A stretch of 64,000 nucleotides of DNA, taken from positions 186,001 to 250,000 of the forward strand of contig NZ_SAYT01000004.1 of assembly GCF_004296575.1 (NCBI RefSeq), read 5' to 3'. How positions within the stretch are numbered: the stretch's first letter is position 1; every line of letters begins with the position of its first letter. The translations under genes were made by a program, and so were the position numbers. Shown one piece after another: positions 7,807-16,088 of the stretch. Under the pieces are notes generated by a model that had not been told where the DNA came from, did no database searches, and worked only from the letters and a program-made list of their open reading frames with translations. Source of the DNA: Dyella amyloliquefaciens (GTDB taxonomy: Bacteria > Pseudomonadota > Gammaproteobacteria > Xanthomonadales > Rhodanobacteraceae).

Positions 7807-7846
7807 ATAGAACGCAGGTAGTTTCCTACCTGAGCTTCCGTTCTAT
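7807..7846 (+). promoter_or_regulatory. extended hairpin in the leader of the RAYT gene
   Basis: Nested perfect inverted repeats: ATAGAACG (7807-7814) pairs with CGTTCTAT (7839-7846), and inside it CAGGTAG (7815-7821) pairs with CTACCTG (7826-7832) across a TTTC loop, with a 6-nt one-sided bulge. It ends 39 bp before the RAYT start codon. It could control RAYT translation or be a folded DNA substrate for the enzyme. Confidence 0.6.
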
Positions 7847-7885
7847 CCGATAGGTTCATGGCCCGAACGATGCGACGTTCGGACC

Positions 7886-8341
7886 ATGACTCCACGCTTC
7901 GGCTATCGCTCATTGCGCCACGGACGCGTTTCGCTTCCCGGTCAGATCTATCTGCTTACGACCGTTGCTGCCTATCGACGTCCGCTCTTCCGGAATGTGG
8001 AAGCGGCAAGAGCCTTGTCCCGCTGCATGCGCGAGGATTCTTGCTGGGGCGACGCCACACTCCTGTGCTGGGTATTGATGCCTGATCACTGGCATGGACT
8101 CGTGAAACTAGGGGCGCGCGACAACCTGTCCACCGTGATGAATCGCTTCAAATCCATCACCGCGAAGCGGCTCCATTGCACACAGGTGGGCCTTGTGTGG
8201 GATCGCGGCTATCACGATCGCGCCGTGCGTGCTGATGAGGATATGCGCGCCGTGGCTCGCTATATCGTCGCCAACCCGCTTCGTGCCGGACTGGTCAGTC
8301 ATGTTCTCGACTACCCCTACTGGGACTGCGTCTGGCTTTGA
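7886..8341 (+). CDS. REP-associated tyrosine transposase (RAYT, Y1/TnpA-REP family)
   Basis: A 151-residue Y1 HUH-type single-strand transposase. The HUH motif is PDHWHG (His68, His70), which binds the catalytic metal. Tyr126 in RYIVANPLRAGL is the expected nucleophile, and that motif is diagnostic for RAYTs. FKSITAKR and WDRGYHDR are further family signatures. RAYTs cut and join DNA at GTRG-tagged REP palindromes. The gene is flanked by a REP at 7757 and a REP pair at 8351-8429, and matching palindromes are scattered across the window. It looks intact, is usually single-copy, and normally shows no terminal inverted repeats. The ATG at 7886 lacks a strong ribosome binding site. Confidence 0.9.
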   Translation: MTPRFGYRSLRHGRVSLPGQIYLLTTVAAYRRPLFRNVEAARALSRCMREDSCWGDATLLCWVLMPDHWHGLVKLGARDNLSTVMNRFKSITAKRLHCTQVGLVWDRGYHDRAVRADEDMRAVARYIVANPLRAGLVSHVLDYPYWDCVWL

Positions 8342-8350
8342 TGGCTGTTT

Positions 8351-8429
8351 GTAGGAGCGCACCCTGTGCGCGACAAGCCAACGAAGCGGCAGGTTAATGG
8401 CACGTGTCGCGCACAGGGTGCGCTCCCAC
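8351..8429. repeat. REP family 1 inverted pair right of the RAYT gene
   Basis: Forward unit 8351-8374 (GTAG + GA + GCGCAC-CCT-GTGCGC + GAC) and inverted unit 8406-8429. Starts are 55 bp apart. It lies between the RAYT gene and the convergent aspartyl protease gene. Confidence 0.88.
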
Positions 8430-8443
8430 AGAAGAACATCTCG

Positions 8444-10318
8444 TTACCTCGGCGCCATATCCCTAGCCTTCATCTCCAGCACCCGACCATCCGCCAGCTT
8501 CAGCGACAGCGGCGCCCCCTCCGGAAGATGGGTGCTCATGTCCCGGAGCGTACCGAAGCTGAGCGTGGTGGCCGGCTTGCCGTTGGCAGCCAGGATCGCA
8601 TCGCCCTGCTTGAGTCCGGCCTGCTGTGCGGGGCTGCCGGGCATCACGTTGATGACGTCGAAGCGATCCGGATGGTCCGGCTTCTTTTCGGCGCGGAATC
8701 CGGCCATGCCGTAGTTCCATTCCGTCGCCTTCGCTCGCGGCATCAGCACCATCTGCTGGCGGCGGTAGTCGAAGTGCACGTTGAAGCGGGACAGGATGTC
8801 CTGCCCGATGTTGCCGGCTTCGCTTGGGTTGCCGGTGGCGCCGGCATCTTCGCGCGTGAGCATCGCCACGACGTTGTCGAGATGCTGCTGACCCAGCACC
8901 AGTTGCTGTGCATGGGCAACATGGGCGATGAACAGTCCGCCGACGCCACCGGTGGGAATTGGCAGTCCCGCGGCGTAGCGCGCCGAGATGCCGTTGCGAC
9001 CGGCCCATTGCGGGAACGTCAGCACGTAACCGGCATTGCCGGTGTCGATGCCGAACGTGCCGGTATGGCCGTCCTGTTGGGCGGTGACCAGCGGCATGTC
9101 GTCGGTGAAGCGCAGCGCGACCGCATCACCCTTCATGGCCGCGGGTGCCTCGCCCTGGTCGTAGGGTGAGAGACGAAGCTCATCACGGTCGTAGTCGAAG
9201 GTGATCGCGAAACGCTCGAACATCTCCAGGCCAAGAATGCCCGCGATCGGTGCACCGTCGCCGCGTTCGTAGAAGCCGAACGGGTAGGGCAGCACGGTGT
9301 AGGTGAGGTCGCGCACGTGGGCATCGACCAGCGCGGTGTCGTGCACCTTGGTATACGACGTGCTCATCGTGCCGGAGCCCGAGCCGCCGGAGACGCCGTT
9401 GCCTTTCGTCGCAAAGCCCAACAGCTTTGCCGCGTCGCTGGTCAGGATCGCGTGGCCGCCGGTATCCAGGATGAAAGGCATCGGCGGACGGCCATCGATG
9501 CTGACATCCACCAGCACGATGCCGCCTTCCACACGCAACCGCGTGGTGGCCGTGCGCGCACCGTTGGCCATGGTCACGTCGCGCACCTTGCCGTCCGGGC
9601 GGCGCAGTTCGGCGGTGGGCGTGGCGTCGAGCACCTTGTAACTCTCGACCACATCGATGCTGCTGCCATCGGCGTTGCCGGCCAGGTTGGCGCTCGAGGT
9701 CTCGATGCGGAAGGGCAGCTTCAGTCCGTTCACGTCACGGTAGTCGCCATAGCGCTGCGTCACCACGAGGAACGAGCTGGGCCAGGTGGCCCGGTCGAGG
9801 CGGTGGGTGGCCGGATCGATCCACAGCGTCACCGTGCGCCCGCCCGCGGGCGTGGCCTCGATGCGCTGCCAGCTGTGTCCCTTCTCCTGTGCATCGGGCA
9901 GGACGCGATAGCTCACCGGCGCATGCGTGTCGAGAAAGCCGAAGCGACGCAGCCAGTTCTCGGTTATGCCGACCGTGCGCGCTTCGTCCGAGTCGAGCGG
10001 GTGCACGAGGCCGGTGATGTCCTCGCGCCAACGGCCCTGCGCGTCGGCGCCTTCGGCGGCGGCGAACACCTCGTTGCGCATGCGGTTGACGAACTGGCCG
10101 TTGCGAAGATCGACCAGCATGTGCCACGGCCCGGCGAGATCGTCACCGGTCTCCTTGCCATCGGCTTGCAGCGCGACGGCCTGATTCCAATGCGTACCGC
10201 CATAGGCCTGGCGCAGGGCGTGCAACAAGGTATCGGGGTCGTTGGCCGTCGATGCCAGTGCGGGCGACAGTGCGCCGGCGAGCAGCAGGCCAAGCAGCGT
10301 GCGGGCGCGATACGACAT
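8444..10318 (-). CDS. Exported retropepsin-like aspartyl protease with C-terminal PDZ domain
   Basis: A 624-residue exported protein with a signal peptide (LLGLLLAGALSPALAS). Residues about 30-250 form a lipoprotein-carrier-like beta region. Two retropepsin motifs follow: FILDTGGHA near residue 284 and FGIDTGNAG near residue 424, so both lobes of a pepsin-like site may sit in one chain. A PDZ domain (PAQQAGLKQGDAILAANGKP) lies at about 545-615. AAGGAG lies 8 nt before the ATG at 10318. It follows the AraC gene on the same strand by 74 bp. It is likely a periplasmic protease or peptide-binding protein; the substrate is unknown. Confidence 0.82.
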   Translation of the reverse strand: MSYRARTLLGLLLAGALSPALASTANDPDTLLHALRQAYGGTHWNQAVALQADGKETGDDLAGPWHMLVDLRNGQFVNRMRNEVFAAAEGADAQGRWREDITGLVHPLDSDEARTVGITENWLRRFGFLDTHAPVSYRVLPDAQEKGHSWQRIEATPAGGRTVTLWIDPATHRLDRATWPSSFLVVTQRYGDYRDVNGLKLPFRIETSSANLAGNADGSSIDVVESYKVLDATPTAELRRPDGKVRDVTMANGARTATTRLRVEGGIVLVDVSIDGRPPMPFILDTGGHAILTSDAAKLLGFATKGNGVSGGSGSGTMSTSYTKVHDTALVDAHVRDLTYTVLPYPFGFYERGDGAPIAGILGLEMFERFAITFDYDRDELRLSPYDQGEAPAAMKGDAVALRFTDDMPLVTAQQDGHTGTFGIDTGNAGYVLTFPQWAGRNGISARYAAGLPIPTGGVGGLFIAHVAHAQQLVLGQQHLDNVVAMLTREDAGATGNPSEAGNIGQDILSRFNVHFDYRRQQMVLMPRAKATEWNYGMAGFRAEKKPDHPDRFDVINVMPGSPAQQAGLKQGDAILAANGKPATTLSFGTLRDMSTHLPEGAPLSLKLADGRVLEMKARDMAPR

Positions 10319-10392
10319 GGCAATGGCTCCTTGCTCGGGGTGGTGCCATCGTCCGTCCGGGCACGCCGGATGGCTAGGACGTAAATGGCGTA

Positions 10393-11187
10393 TCAGGACG
10401 CCTGTTGCACGCTGTGCCGGTAGTCACGTGGCGTCTTGCCGATGACGCGTTTGAACACCCGAGCGAAGTGGCTCTGGTCGCTGAAGCCTGCCATAGCGGC
10501 CACCTCGGCGATGGAATGGTCGTGTCCGGCCAGCGCCTTGCGTGCCAGTTCGATGCGCAGGCCGCGTTGATAATCACCCACGGTGGTGCCCTGGCTGCGC
10601 TGGAAACTGCGCGCCAGATGCGAGGGATGCACACCCGCCAGCAGCGCGAGCTCCTGCAGGGAAGGTGTCGCCAGCGGATCGTCGTGCAGGCGCTGCAACA
10701 CGCGTCGCAGCCAGGCCGGTCGTCGCTCGCCTTCCGCGCGACAGGCCGATGCCACCAGCTCCAGCACAGCCGACTGCAGTGCCAGTGTGGCGGCATCGTC
10801 GGTGGCGCGAAGCTCGCGCTCGATGCGGTCGAGCAGGCGGCCTGCATCGGGCAGGCGCAACTGGCGATGCTCGCGCAGCAGGCGCGACAGGCCTTCGCTC
10901 TCATCCATGAAGAACATGCTGATGCAGCGCGCGCCATGCGGACCGAAGCGATTGGCGTGCCGGTGTCCCTGCGGATGGGCGAGCAACAGGCCGGGCCGGC
11001 AATCCAGGTCGCCGCCGCTCGACTGTTGCGTGTACGCGCCGTCGGCGACCAGGCAGAGATAGCCCTCATCATGCTCATGCCAGGGCAGCACGTCGCCGGC
11101 CCTGTAAGGCGTGGCGGAGACTTGCAGGCCGTGCAGGCGACGGACCTGGTCGGGCTGCCCGTAGTTGGCGCGCTTGAGATGCTCCAT
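10393..11187 (-). CDS. AraC-family transcriptional regulator
   Basis: A 264-residue regulator with an N-terminal cupin sensor (HEHDEGYLCLVADGAY, metal-type histidines) and a C-terminal double HTH: LQELALLAGVHPSHLARSFQ followed by EVAAMAGFSDQSHFARVFKR and the closing GKTPRDYR. The architecture is that of small AraC regulators responding to small molecules. The nearest co-directional gene downstream is the aspartyl protease, and a small exported protein is divergent; either may be its target. The ligand cannot be told from sequence. Confidence 0.9.
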   Translation of the reverse strand: MEHLKRANYGQPDQVRRLHGLQVSATPYRAGDVLPWHEHDEGYLCLVADGAYTQQSSGGDLDCRPGLLLAHPQGHRHANRFGPHGARCISMFFMDESEGLSRLLREHRQLRLPDAGRLLDRIERELRATDDAATLALQSAVLELVASACRAEGERRPAWLRRVLQRLHDDPLATPSLQELALLAGVHPSHLARSFQRSQGTTVGDYQRGLRIELARKALAGHDHSIAEVAAMAGFSDQSHFARVFKRVIGKTPRDYRHSVQQAS

Positions 11188-11373
11188 GGCGCCAGTCTAG
11201 GCCGCTGCCGCCCCGGGGCATGTGCCGTCGGTCAGGCCCGTCATGCTGCAACGCGAATTGCCTCTTCAGTCCGGGCCGGCGCACATTGCACCCGCCAGGT
11301 GTTGCTGCAGGTGCCGCTTCCGCATCTCGATCGCTGTTTGCCTAGATGGAGTCAACGCAAGGGGGATGGTGCC

Positions 11374-11880
11374 GTGGGTAACAGCAAGGCAGCAGGGAAG
11401 TGTTGGCGCGATATCGGCGTTGCGGCGTTTGCCGCCTGCGTGGCAATCGGTGCGGTGCATGCCGAATCGTCCGAAGGGAATTCACCCTATCTGTCGGCGT
11501 TCGAATCGGCAGCCGGGGGCAAGAGTTCGAGCATGAGCGTGGAAGGCAGACTGGGCGGGTTCGTCCTCGGTCCCAACAAGCTGGTGTTCGTCGATCGCGC
11601 CAACCAGAAGCTCTGGCTCGTCACTACCAGGGATGGCTGCGAACAACCGGCCATCACCGATGATGACAGCGTGGTTACGCAGGATGCCCAGGGGCGTGTC
11701 ACGTCCTGCCACTTCAAGAGCATCCAGCCGGTCAATCGCGAAAAGCTTTCGCGCATCCTGGCATCGCGCCAGAGCGATGCCGATATCTTCAGCACCCTGC
11801 CGGTACTGGGGCCTCCGTCCCACGACGCCAGCATCGATCACACGAGTGACGCCACCTCCAGCAGCAACGGGATGAAATAG
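11374..11880 (+). CDS. Small exported protein of unknown function
   Basis: A 168-residue protein with a signal peptide (IGVAAFAACVAIGAVHA). The GTG at 11374 is chosen because GGGGG lies 8 nt upstream and no in-frame ATG precedes the signal sequence. The mature part has two cysteines (TTRDGCEQP and VTSCHFKS) suited to a disulfide and the segment NKLVFVDRANQKLWLVTT, which weakly recalls DUF6491-type proteins of xanthomonads. The C-terminus is Ser/Asp-rich and probably disordered. It is divergent from the AraC gene. Confidence 0.6.
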   Translation: MGNSKAAGKCWRDIGVAAFAACVAIGAVHAESSEGNSPYLSAFESAAGGKSSSMSVEGRLGGFVLGPNKLVFVDRANQKLWLVTTRDGCEQPAITDDDSVVTQDAQGRVTSCHFKSIQPVNREKLSRILASRQSDADIFSTLPVLGPPSHDASIDHTSDATSSSNGMK

Positions 11881-11892
11881 CTGCGTTGTGGT

Positions 11893-12753
11893 TCAGGCCG
11901 GTACGCCGTCGCCGAGATGGCGGTGCGCCCAGGCTGCGACAGTATCGGGATGTTCAAGGTGCAGATGGTGCCCGCCTTGCAGCGTGCTCACCTCGATGCG
12001 ACCGACGCAGGCGGCGCGTTCCTCCATCTGCGTGCGCGGCAGGTAGGGTGTGGCGGGATCGGCCAGCAGCAGCGCCGCAGGCGATTCAATGCCGCGCAAC
12101 AACGCACGCACCTGGGCTTCGGGCAGGCGCAATGGTGAGGGTCGGTTGAGCCGCGGATCGCTGCGCCAGCGCCAGCCGCCGTCGGTCTCGCGCAGGCCCC
12201 GTTCCACGATGGGGCGCGCCTGTGCTGCGGGCAGCCCACTGGCGATGGTTCGCGCGCTGATCGCATGGTCGATCGAGGGGAATGCTCGCAGCGAGCGTCC
12301 CGTGGCCGACGAGGTCAACGCATCACGAAAGCGGCGCAGCGTGTGGTGCCCGTCATCGGCGATCGGGCCGATGCCTTCGATCAGCAGCAACTGCTCCACC
12401 CGTTCCGGTGTGGCGGCGGCGACCATGGCGGCGATGCCTGCACCCAGCGAATGTCCGAGCAGGCGATAGCTGGACAGCTGCAACGCTTCGGCCGCAGCCA
12501 GCACGGCGCGCACATAGTCGATGAAGTGATAGTGGGTGCCCGCCGGCAGATGGTCCGAGTGGCCATGCCCCGGCAGTTCCAGCGCAATCACCTGCCAGCG
12601 CTCGGCCAGCAGGGGAGCGAGAAAGGCATAGCTGCCGGCGTTGTCCAGCCAGCCATGCAGGGCGAGCAGCGGCGGCGCATGGTCGTCGCCCCACACCTGT
12701 GCACGCAGGCGCAGATGGGGCAGGGCGATATCGCGTTCGCGGGGTTCGGTCAT
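11893..12753 (-). CDS. Alpha/beta fold hydrolase
   Basis: A 286-residue cytoplasmic hydrolase of the epoxide hydrolase/esterase superfamily. The oxyanion region is LALHGWLDNAGS, the nucleophile elbow is LLGHSLGAGIAA (Ser in GHSLG), an acid is expected in LLLADPATPY, and the catalytic His is in LQGGHHLHLEHP. It has close relatives of the YbfF/YchK-like "serine hydrolase" type. Its ATG (12751-12753) overlaps the ferrochelatase stop (ATGA), so the two genes are translationally coupled. The substrate is unknown. Confidence 0.82.
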   Translation of the reverse strand: MTEPRERDIALPHLRLRAQVWGDDHAPPLLALHGWLDNAGSYAFLAPLLAERWQVIALELPGHGHSDHLPAGTHYHFIDYVRAVLAAAEALQLSSYRLLGHSLGAGIAAMVAAATPERVEQLLLIEGIGPIADDGHHTLRRFRDALTSSATGRSLRAFPSIDHAISARTIASGLPAAQARPIVERGLRETDGGWRWRSDPRLNRPSPLRLPEAQVRALLRGIESPAALLLADPATPYLPRTQMEERAACVGRIEVSTLQGGHHLHLEHPDTVAAWAHRHLGDGVPA

Positions 12754-13817
12754 GTCGAGGCTTCGTTGCCGGTGGCCGCGCCGGACGGCCAGCCGGCCAT
12801 ATGACGCCGCACCAGCTGGACCAGACTTTCGACCTGTCCCGGTGAATCGTTGAGCGCGGGGATGTAACGCAGCTCGCTGCCGCCGGCCTCCTTGAAGAAG
12901 TCGTGGTTCTGCATGGCGATCTCCTCGAGCGTCTCCAGGCAGTCGACAGCGAAGCCCGGGCAGGCGACATCCAGCGTCTTCACCCCCGATGTCGCCAGCT
13001 CGCGCACGGTAGCGTCGGTGTAGGGCTGCAGCCATTGTTCGCGGCCCACGCGCGACTGGAAGCTCACCACCAGCTGCGAGTCGTCCAGTTGCAGACGCTG
13101 GCGCAATGCGTGGGCGGTGGCCTGGCATTGGTCGAGGTAGGGGTCGCCGGCACGCACGTAACGCTCGGGAATGCCGTGGAAGGACAGCAGCAGGCGATCG
13201 CCGCGCCCGTGCGCAGCCCACCATTGTTCGATGCTGCGGGCCAGCGCTTCGATATGCCCGGCATCGTCGTGATAGTCGTTGACGATGCGCAGCTCCGGTG
13301 GCCAGCGCAGCGACTTCATGGCATCGGCCACGGCATCGATCACCGAACCGGTGGAGGTGGCCGAATACTGCGGATACAGCGGCAGCACCAGCAGCCGGCG
13401 GACACCTTCGCGCTGCAACTGTTTGATCTGGTGCTGCACCGATGGCTGTCCGTAGCGCATTGCCAGGGCGACGCGGACCGGCGCACCGCCATCGTGCGAC
13501 AGTTCTTCCTGCAGGCGGGTGGCTAGCGCCTCGCTGCCCACGCGCAGGGGAGAGCCCTGTGCCGTCCAGATGCGCTGGTAGGCGTGGGCCGAGCGCGCGG
13601 GGCGCACGCGCAGGATCACGCCGTGCAGGATCAGCCACCACAACCAGCGCGGGTAGTCGATGACTCGGTGGTCGCCGAGAAATTCGGCCAGATACGGACG
13701 CACCGCGCTCGCCGTGGGTGCATCGGGTGTGCCGAGGTTCACCAACAGCACTGCAGCCTGAACGGCTGGGTCATGGGAATCACCGGCAGGGCCGGTATAG
13801 TCATGGCTGCGTGGCAT
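12750..13817 (-). CDS. hemH: Ferrochelatase
   Basis: A 355-residue enzyme that inserts Fe2+ into protoporphyrin IX, the last step of haem synthesis. The N-terminal motif is AVLLVNLGTPDAPT; further motifs are PLYPQYSATSTGSV, LLSFHGIPERYV with the metal-binding His, and VACPGFAVDCLETLEEIA. The start MPRSHDY at 13817 gives the usual family length. It heads a two-gene unit with the alpha/beta hydrolase and is divergent from the SYLF gene with about 106 bp between them. Other haem genes (hemD, hemX, hemY) lie at 59280-62495. Confidence 0.95.
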   Translation of the reverse strand: MPRSHDYTGPAGDSHDPAVQAAVLLVNLGTPDAPTASAVRPYLAEFLGDHRVIDYPRWLWWLILHGVILRVRPARSAHAYQRIWTAQGSPLRVGSEALATRLQEELSHDGGAPVRVALAMRYGQPSVQHQIKQLQREGVRRLLVLPLYPQYSATSTGSVIDAVADAMKSLRWPPELRIVNDYHDDAGHIEALARSIEQWWAAHGRGDRLLLSFHGIPERYVRAGDPYLDQCQATAHALRQRLQLDDSQLVVSFQSRVGREQWLQPYTDATVRELATSGVKTLDVACPGFAVDCLETLEEIAMQNHDFFKEAGGSELRYIPALNDSPGQVESLVQLVRRHMAGWPSGAATGNEAST

Positions 13818-13923
13818 CGTGGCGTCGGCGAGAGAAACCGCCGCAGAGTCTGCCACAAGCTGCCCAGGCTGCCGTGGACACGGTTGCCGCAGCAGCCTTC
13901 GAAATCCAGCTTCAGGAGTCATC

Positions 13924-14613
13924 ATGTTCAAGGCATCGTTGCATCGCGTGTTGCTTGCCCTGTCGGTTCTGCTGCTGCCGGCCATGGCGGCGCACGCCGA
14001 GGATCCGCCGCTGGTCCGCGCGCAGAACTCCGTGCGCGTGCTCAACGAGATCATGCAGGCGCCCGACAAGTCGATCCCGACCGACCTGCTCAAGGAAGCC
14101 AAGGCCATCGCCGTCATCCCCGACCTGCTCAAGGTGGGCTTCGTGTTCGGTGGTCGCCGCGGCGAGGGCGTGATCTCGGTCAAGGGTCCGGACGGCACCT
14201 GGTCCAACCCCAGCTTCATCACCATGACCGGCGGCAGCGTGGGCTTCCAGGCCGGCGCCTCGTCCACCGACGTGATCCTGGTGTTCCGCACCCAGCGCGG
14301 CGTGGACTCGATAGTCAATGGCAAGTTCACCCTCGGCGCGGACGCCGCCGCCGCGGCCGGCCCGGTCGGCCGTACCGCCCAGGCCTCCACCGACAGCGAC
14401 TTCAAGGCCGAGATCTACTCCTACTCGCGTTCGCGCGGCCTGTTCGCCGGCGTGGCCCTGGACGGCTCCGCCCTGCGCATCGATTACGACGCCAACGAAT
14501 CGATCTACGGCAAGGGTGTGACCCCGCGCCGCATCTTCGAAGGCGGGGTCAGCAACGTTCCCAGTCAGGTGGTCGATTTCAGGGATCGCCTTGAGGAGTA
14601 CACTCAGCGATGA
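13924..14613 (+). CDS. SYLF (Ysc84-type) domain exported protein
   Basis: A 229-residue protein with a signal peptide (VLLALSVLLLPAMAAHA) and one SYLF domain: KEAKAIAVIPDLLKVGFVFGGRRGEG, then GGSVGFQAGASSTDVILVF and GRTAQASTDSDFKAEIYSYSRSRGLFAGVALDG. SYLF proteins bind lipids, and bacterial secreted forms are of uncertain role. AGGAG lies 6 nt before the ATG at 13924. It precedes tatA on the same strand by 67 bp, where AGCGGCGG/CCGCCGCT could fold as a weak hairpin. Confidence 0.85.
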   Translation: MFKASLHRVLLALSVLLLPAMAAHAEDPPLVRAQNSVRVLNEIMQAPDKSIPTDLLKEAKAIAVIPDLLKVGFVFGGRRGEGVISVKGPDGTWSNPSFITMTGGSVGFQAGASSTDVILVFRTQRGVDSIVNGKFTLGADAAAAAGPVGRTAQASTDSDFKAEIYSYSRSRGLFAGVALDGSALRIDYDANESIYGKGVTPRRIFEGGVSNVPSQVVDFRDRLEEYTQR

Positions 14614-14680
14614 TGTGGAGCGGCGGCGCGATGGCGTGACAGCTTAGTTCCGCCGCTTAAACGTCTCTGAGGCCTGCTAA

Positions 14681-14926
14681 ATGAGCATTACCCATCTACT
14701 TATCCTGCTCGTCGTGGTCGTGCTGATCTTCGGCACCAAGAAGCTGCGCAACATCGGCTCCGACCTCGGCGGCGCCGTGCGTGACTTCAAGAAGGGCCTG
14801 GACGGCGGCGAGGAAGGTACCTCCAAGCCGAACACCTCGAGCGATCCGAACGAGCGCCTGCGCGCCGACCCGCCGGCTGGTACGACCCAGAACCAGAGCC
14901 AGCACGACACCACCGAGCAGAAGTAA
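14681..14926 (+). CDS. tatA: Sec-independent translocase subunit TatA
   Basis: An 81-residue protein with a short N-terminal membrane helix ([13 protein letters not shown]), the invariant FG-T-KK-L hinge ([10 protein letters not shown]), an amphipathic helix ([13 protein letters not shown]) and a polar tail. TatA oligomers form the passage for folded twin-arginine proteins. It is the first gene of tatABC. Confidence 0.95.
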   Translation: MSITHLLILLVVVVLIFGTKKLRNIGSDLGGAVRDFKKGLDGGEEGTSKPNTSSDPNERLRADPPAGTTQNQSQHDTTEQK

Positions 14927-14941
14927 ACCGGTTCGCGGTCC

Positions 14942-15337
14942 ATGATCGAGATCAGCTTCGGCAAGCTGGTACTGCTCGCGCTCATCGCGCTGATCGTACT
15001 CGGCCCGGAAAAACTGCCGCACGCCGCCCGTACGGCGGGCGCGTTGCTGCGTCGTGTGCGTACCGGCTGGGACAGCGTGCGCGCGGAGGTGGAGCGCGAG
15101 CTGCAGGTGGAGGAGATCCGCCGCCAGGCCAAGGAGGCAGCGGATCGTGCTCACGCCGCCCAGGCCGAGCTCGACGAGACCCTGCGCAAGATGCGGCCCA
15201 ACGGCGACGCACCCGCGCCGGCTTCCTCCGAGCCCTCTCCCGCGCCTGCACCGGTCGACGAACCGGTCGTGACCGCCACCATGGCGGACGCTTCCAGCGT
15301 CGCGCCGACCAAGGAGTCTTCGCATGGCGGCGCCTGA
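14942..15337 (+). CDS. tatB: Sec-independent translocase subunit TatB
   Basis: A 131-residue TatB. The N-terminus MIEISFGKLVLLALIALIVL ends in GPEKLPHAART (the GPE hinge replaces the FG of TatA). A long amphipathic, Arg/Glu-rich helix follows, with an Ala/Pro-rich tail. TatB with TatC receives signal peptides. The 3' end overlaps tatC by 14 nt. Confidence 0.95.
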   Translation: MIEISFGKLVLLALIALIVLGPEKLPHAARTAGALLRRVRTGWDSVRAEVERELQVEEIRRQAKEAADRAHAAQAELDETLRKMRPNGDAPAPASSEPSPAPAPVDEPVVTATMADASSVAPTKESSHGGA

Positions 15338-16088
15338 GCTGGATGGTCCGGATGACGGCGGCCTCGAGGAAGGCCTGTTCTCGCACCTGATCGAGCTGCG
15401 CTCGCGCCTGATGCGGGCCATCGTCGCCGTATTGGTGGTGCTGGCGGCGCTGATTCCATTCGCCAACCGCCTGTATACCGAGCTGGCCGCACCACTGGTG
15501 TCGCGCCTGCCGCAGGGTGCCCACCTGATCGCGACCGAAGTGGCCAGTCCGTTCGTAACGCCGTTGAAGCTGGCGTTCTATGCGGCCTTGTTCATCGCGA
15601 TGCCGGTGGTGGTGTACCAGTTGTGGGCCTTCGTGCGCCCCGGTCTCTACCGCAACGAGAAGCGGCTGGCGCGCCCGTTGCTGGTGGCCGCGCTGTTCCT
15701 GTTCTATCTGGGCTGCGCGTTTGCCTATTTCCTGGTGCTGCCCGCCGCGTTCCGCTTCCTCACGGCAGTGACGCCGCAGGGCGTGGAAATGATGACGGAC
15801 ATCACGCATTACCTCGACTTCGTGATGCTGATGTTCTTCGCCTTCGGCCTGTGCTTCGAGGTGCCGGTGGCGGTGGTGATCCTCGCCGCGATCGGCGTGG
15901 TGAACCTGGAGCAGCTGCGTAACGGCAGGCGCTACGCCATCGTGGGCGCATTCGCCATTGCGGCCTTCATCACGCCGCCGGACATCACCTCGATGATCAT
16001 GCTGGCCGTTCCGATGTGCCTCCTGTATGAGCTCGGCGTGCTGGCCGTGCGCTGGCTGCTCAAGCCCGCGCCTGCGGAGGCGTCGTGA
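15324..16088 (+). CDS. tatC: Sec-independent translocase subunit TatC
   Basis: A 254-residue membrane protein with six spans, the receptor for twin-arginine signal peptides. Family motifs are FSHLIELRSRLMRA near the N-terminus, the Pro-containing first periplasmic loop, FVRPGLYRNEKR, and the acidic CFEVPV. It overlaps tatB by 14 nt and the downstream cupin gene by 4 nt (GTGA). Confidence 0.96.
   Translation: MAAPELDGPDDGGLEEGLFSHLIELRSRLMRAIVAVLVVLAALIPFANRLYTELAAPLVSRLPQGAHLIATEVASPFVTPLKLAFYAALFIAMPVVVYQLWAFVRPGLYRNEKRLARPLLVAALFLFYLGCAFAYFLVLPAAFRFLTAVTPQGVEMMTDITHYLDFVMLMFFAFGLCFEVPVAVVILAAIGVVNLEQLRNGRRYAIVGAFAIAAFITPPDITSMIMLAVPMCLLYELGVLAVRWLLKPAPAEAS

Noticed and set aside
7757-8429. 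CRISPR-like repeats
   Set aside because: The repeats are dispersed inverted palindromes with GTRG tags, not direct repeats with equal spacers, and no cas genes are present.
8366-9169. Plus-strand open frame after the RAYT gene
   Set aside because: It is antisense to the aspartyl protease gene and starts inside a REP.
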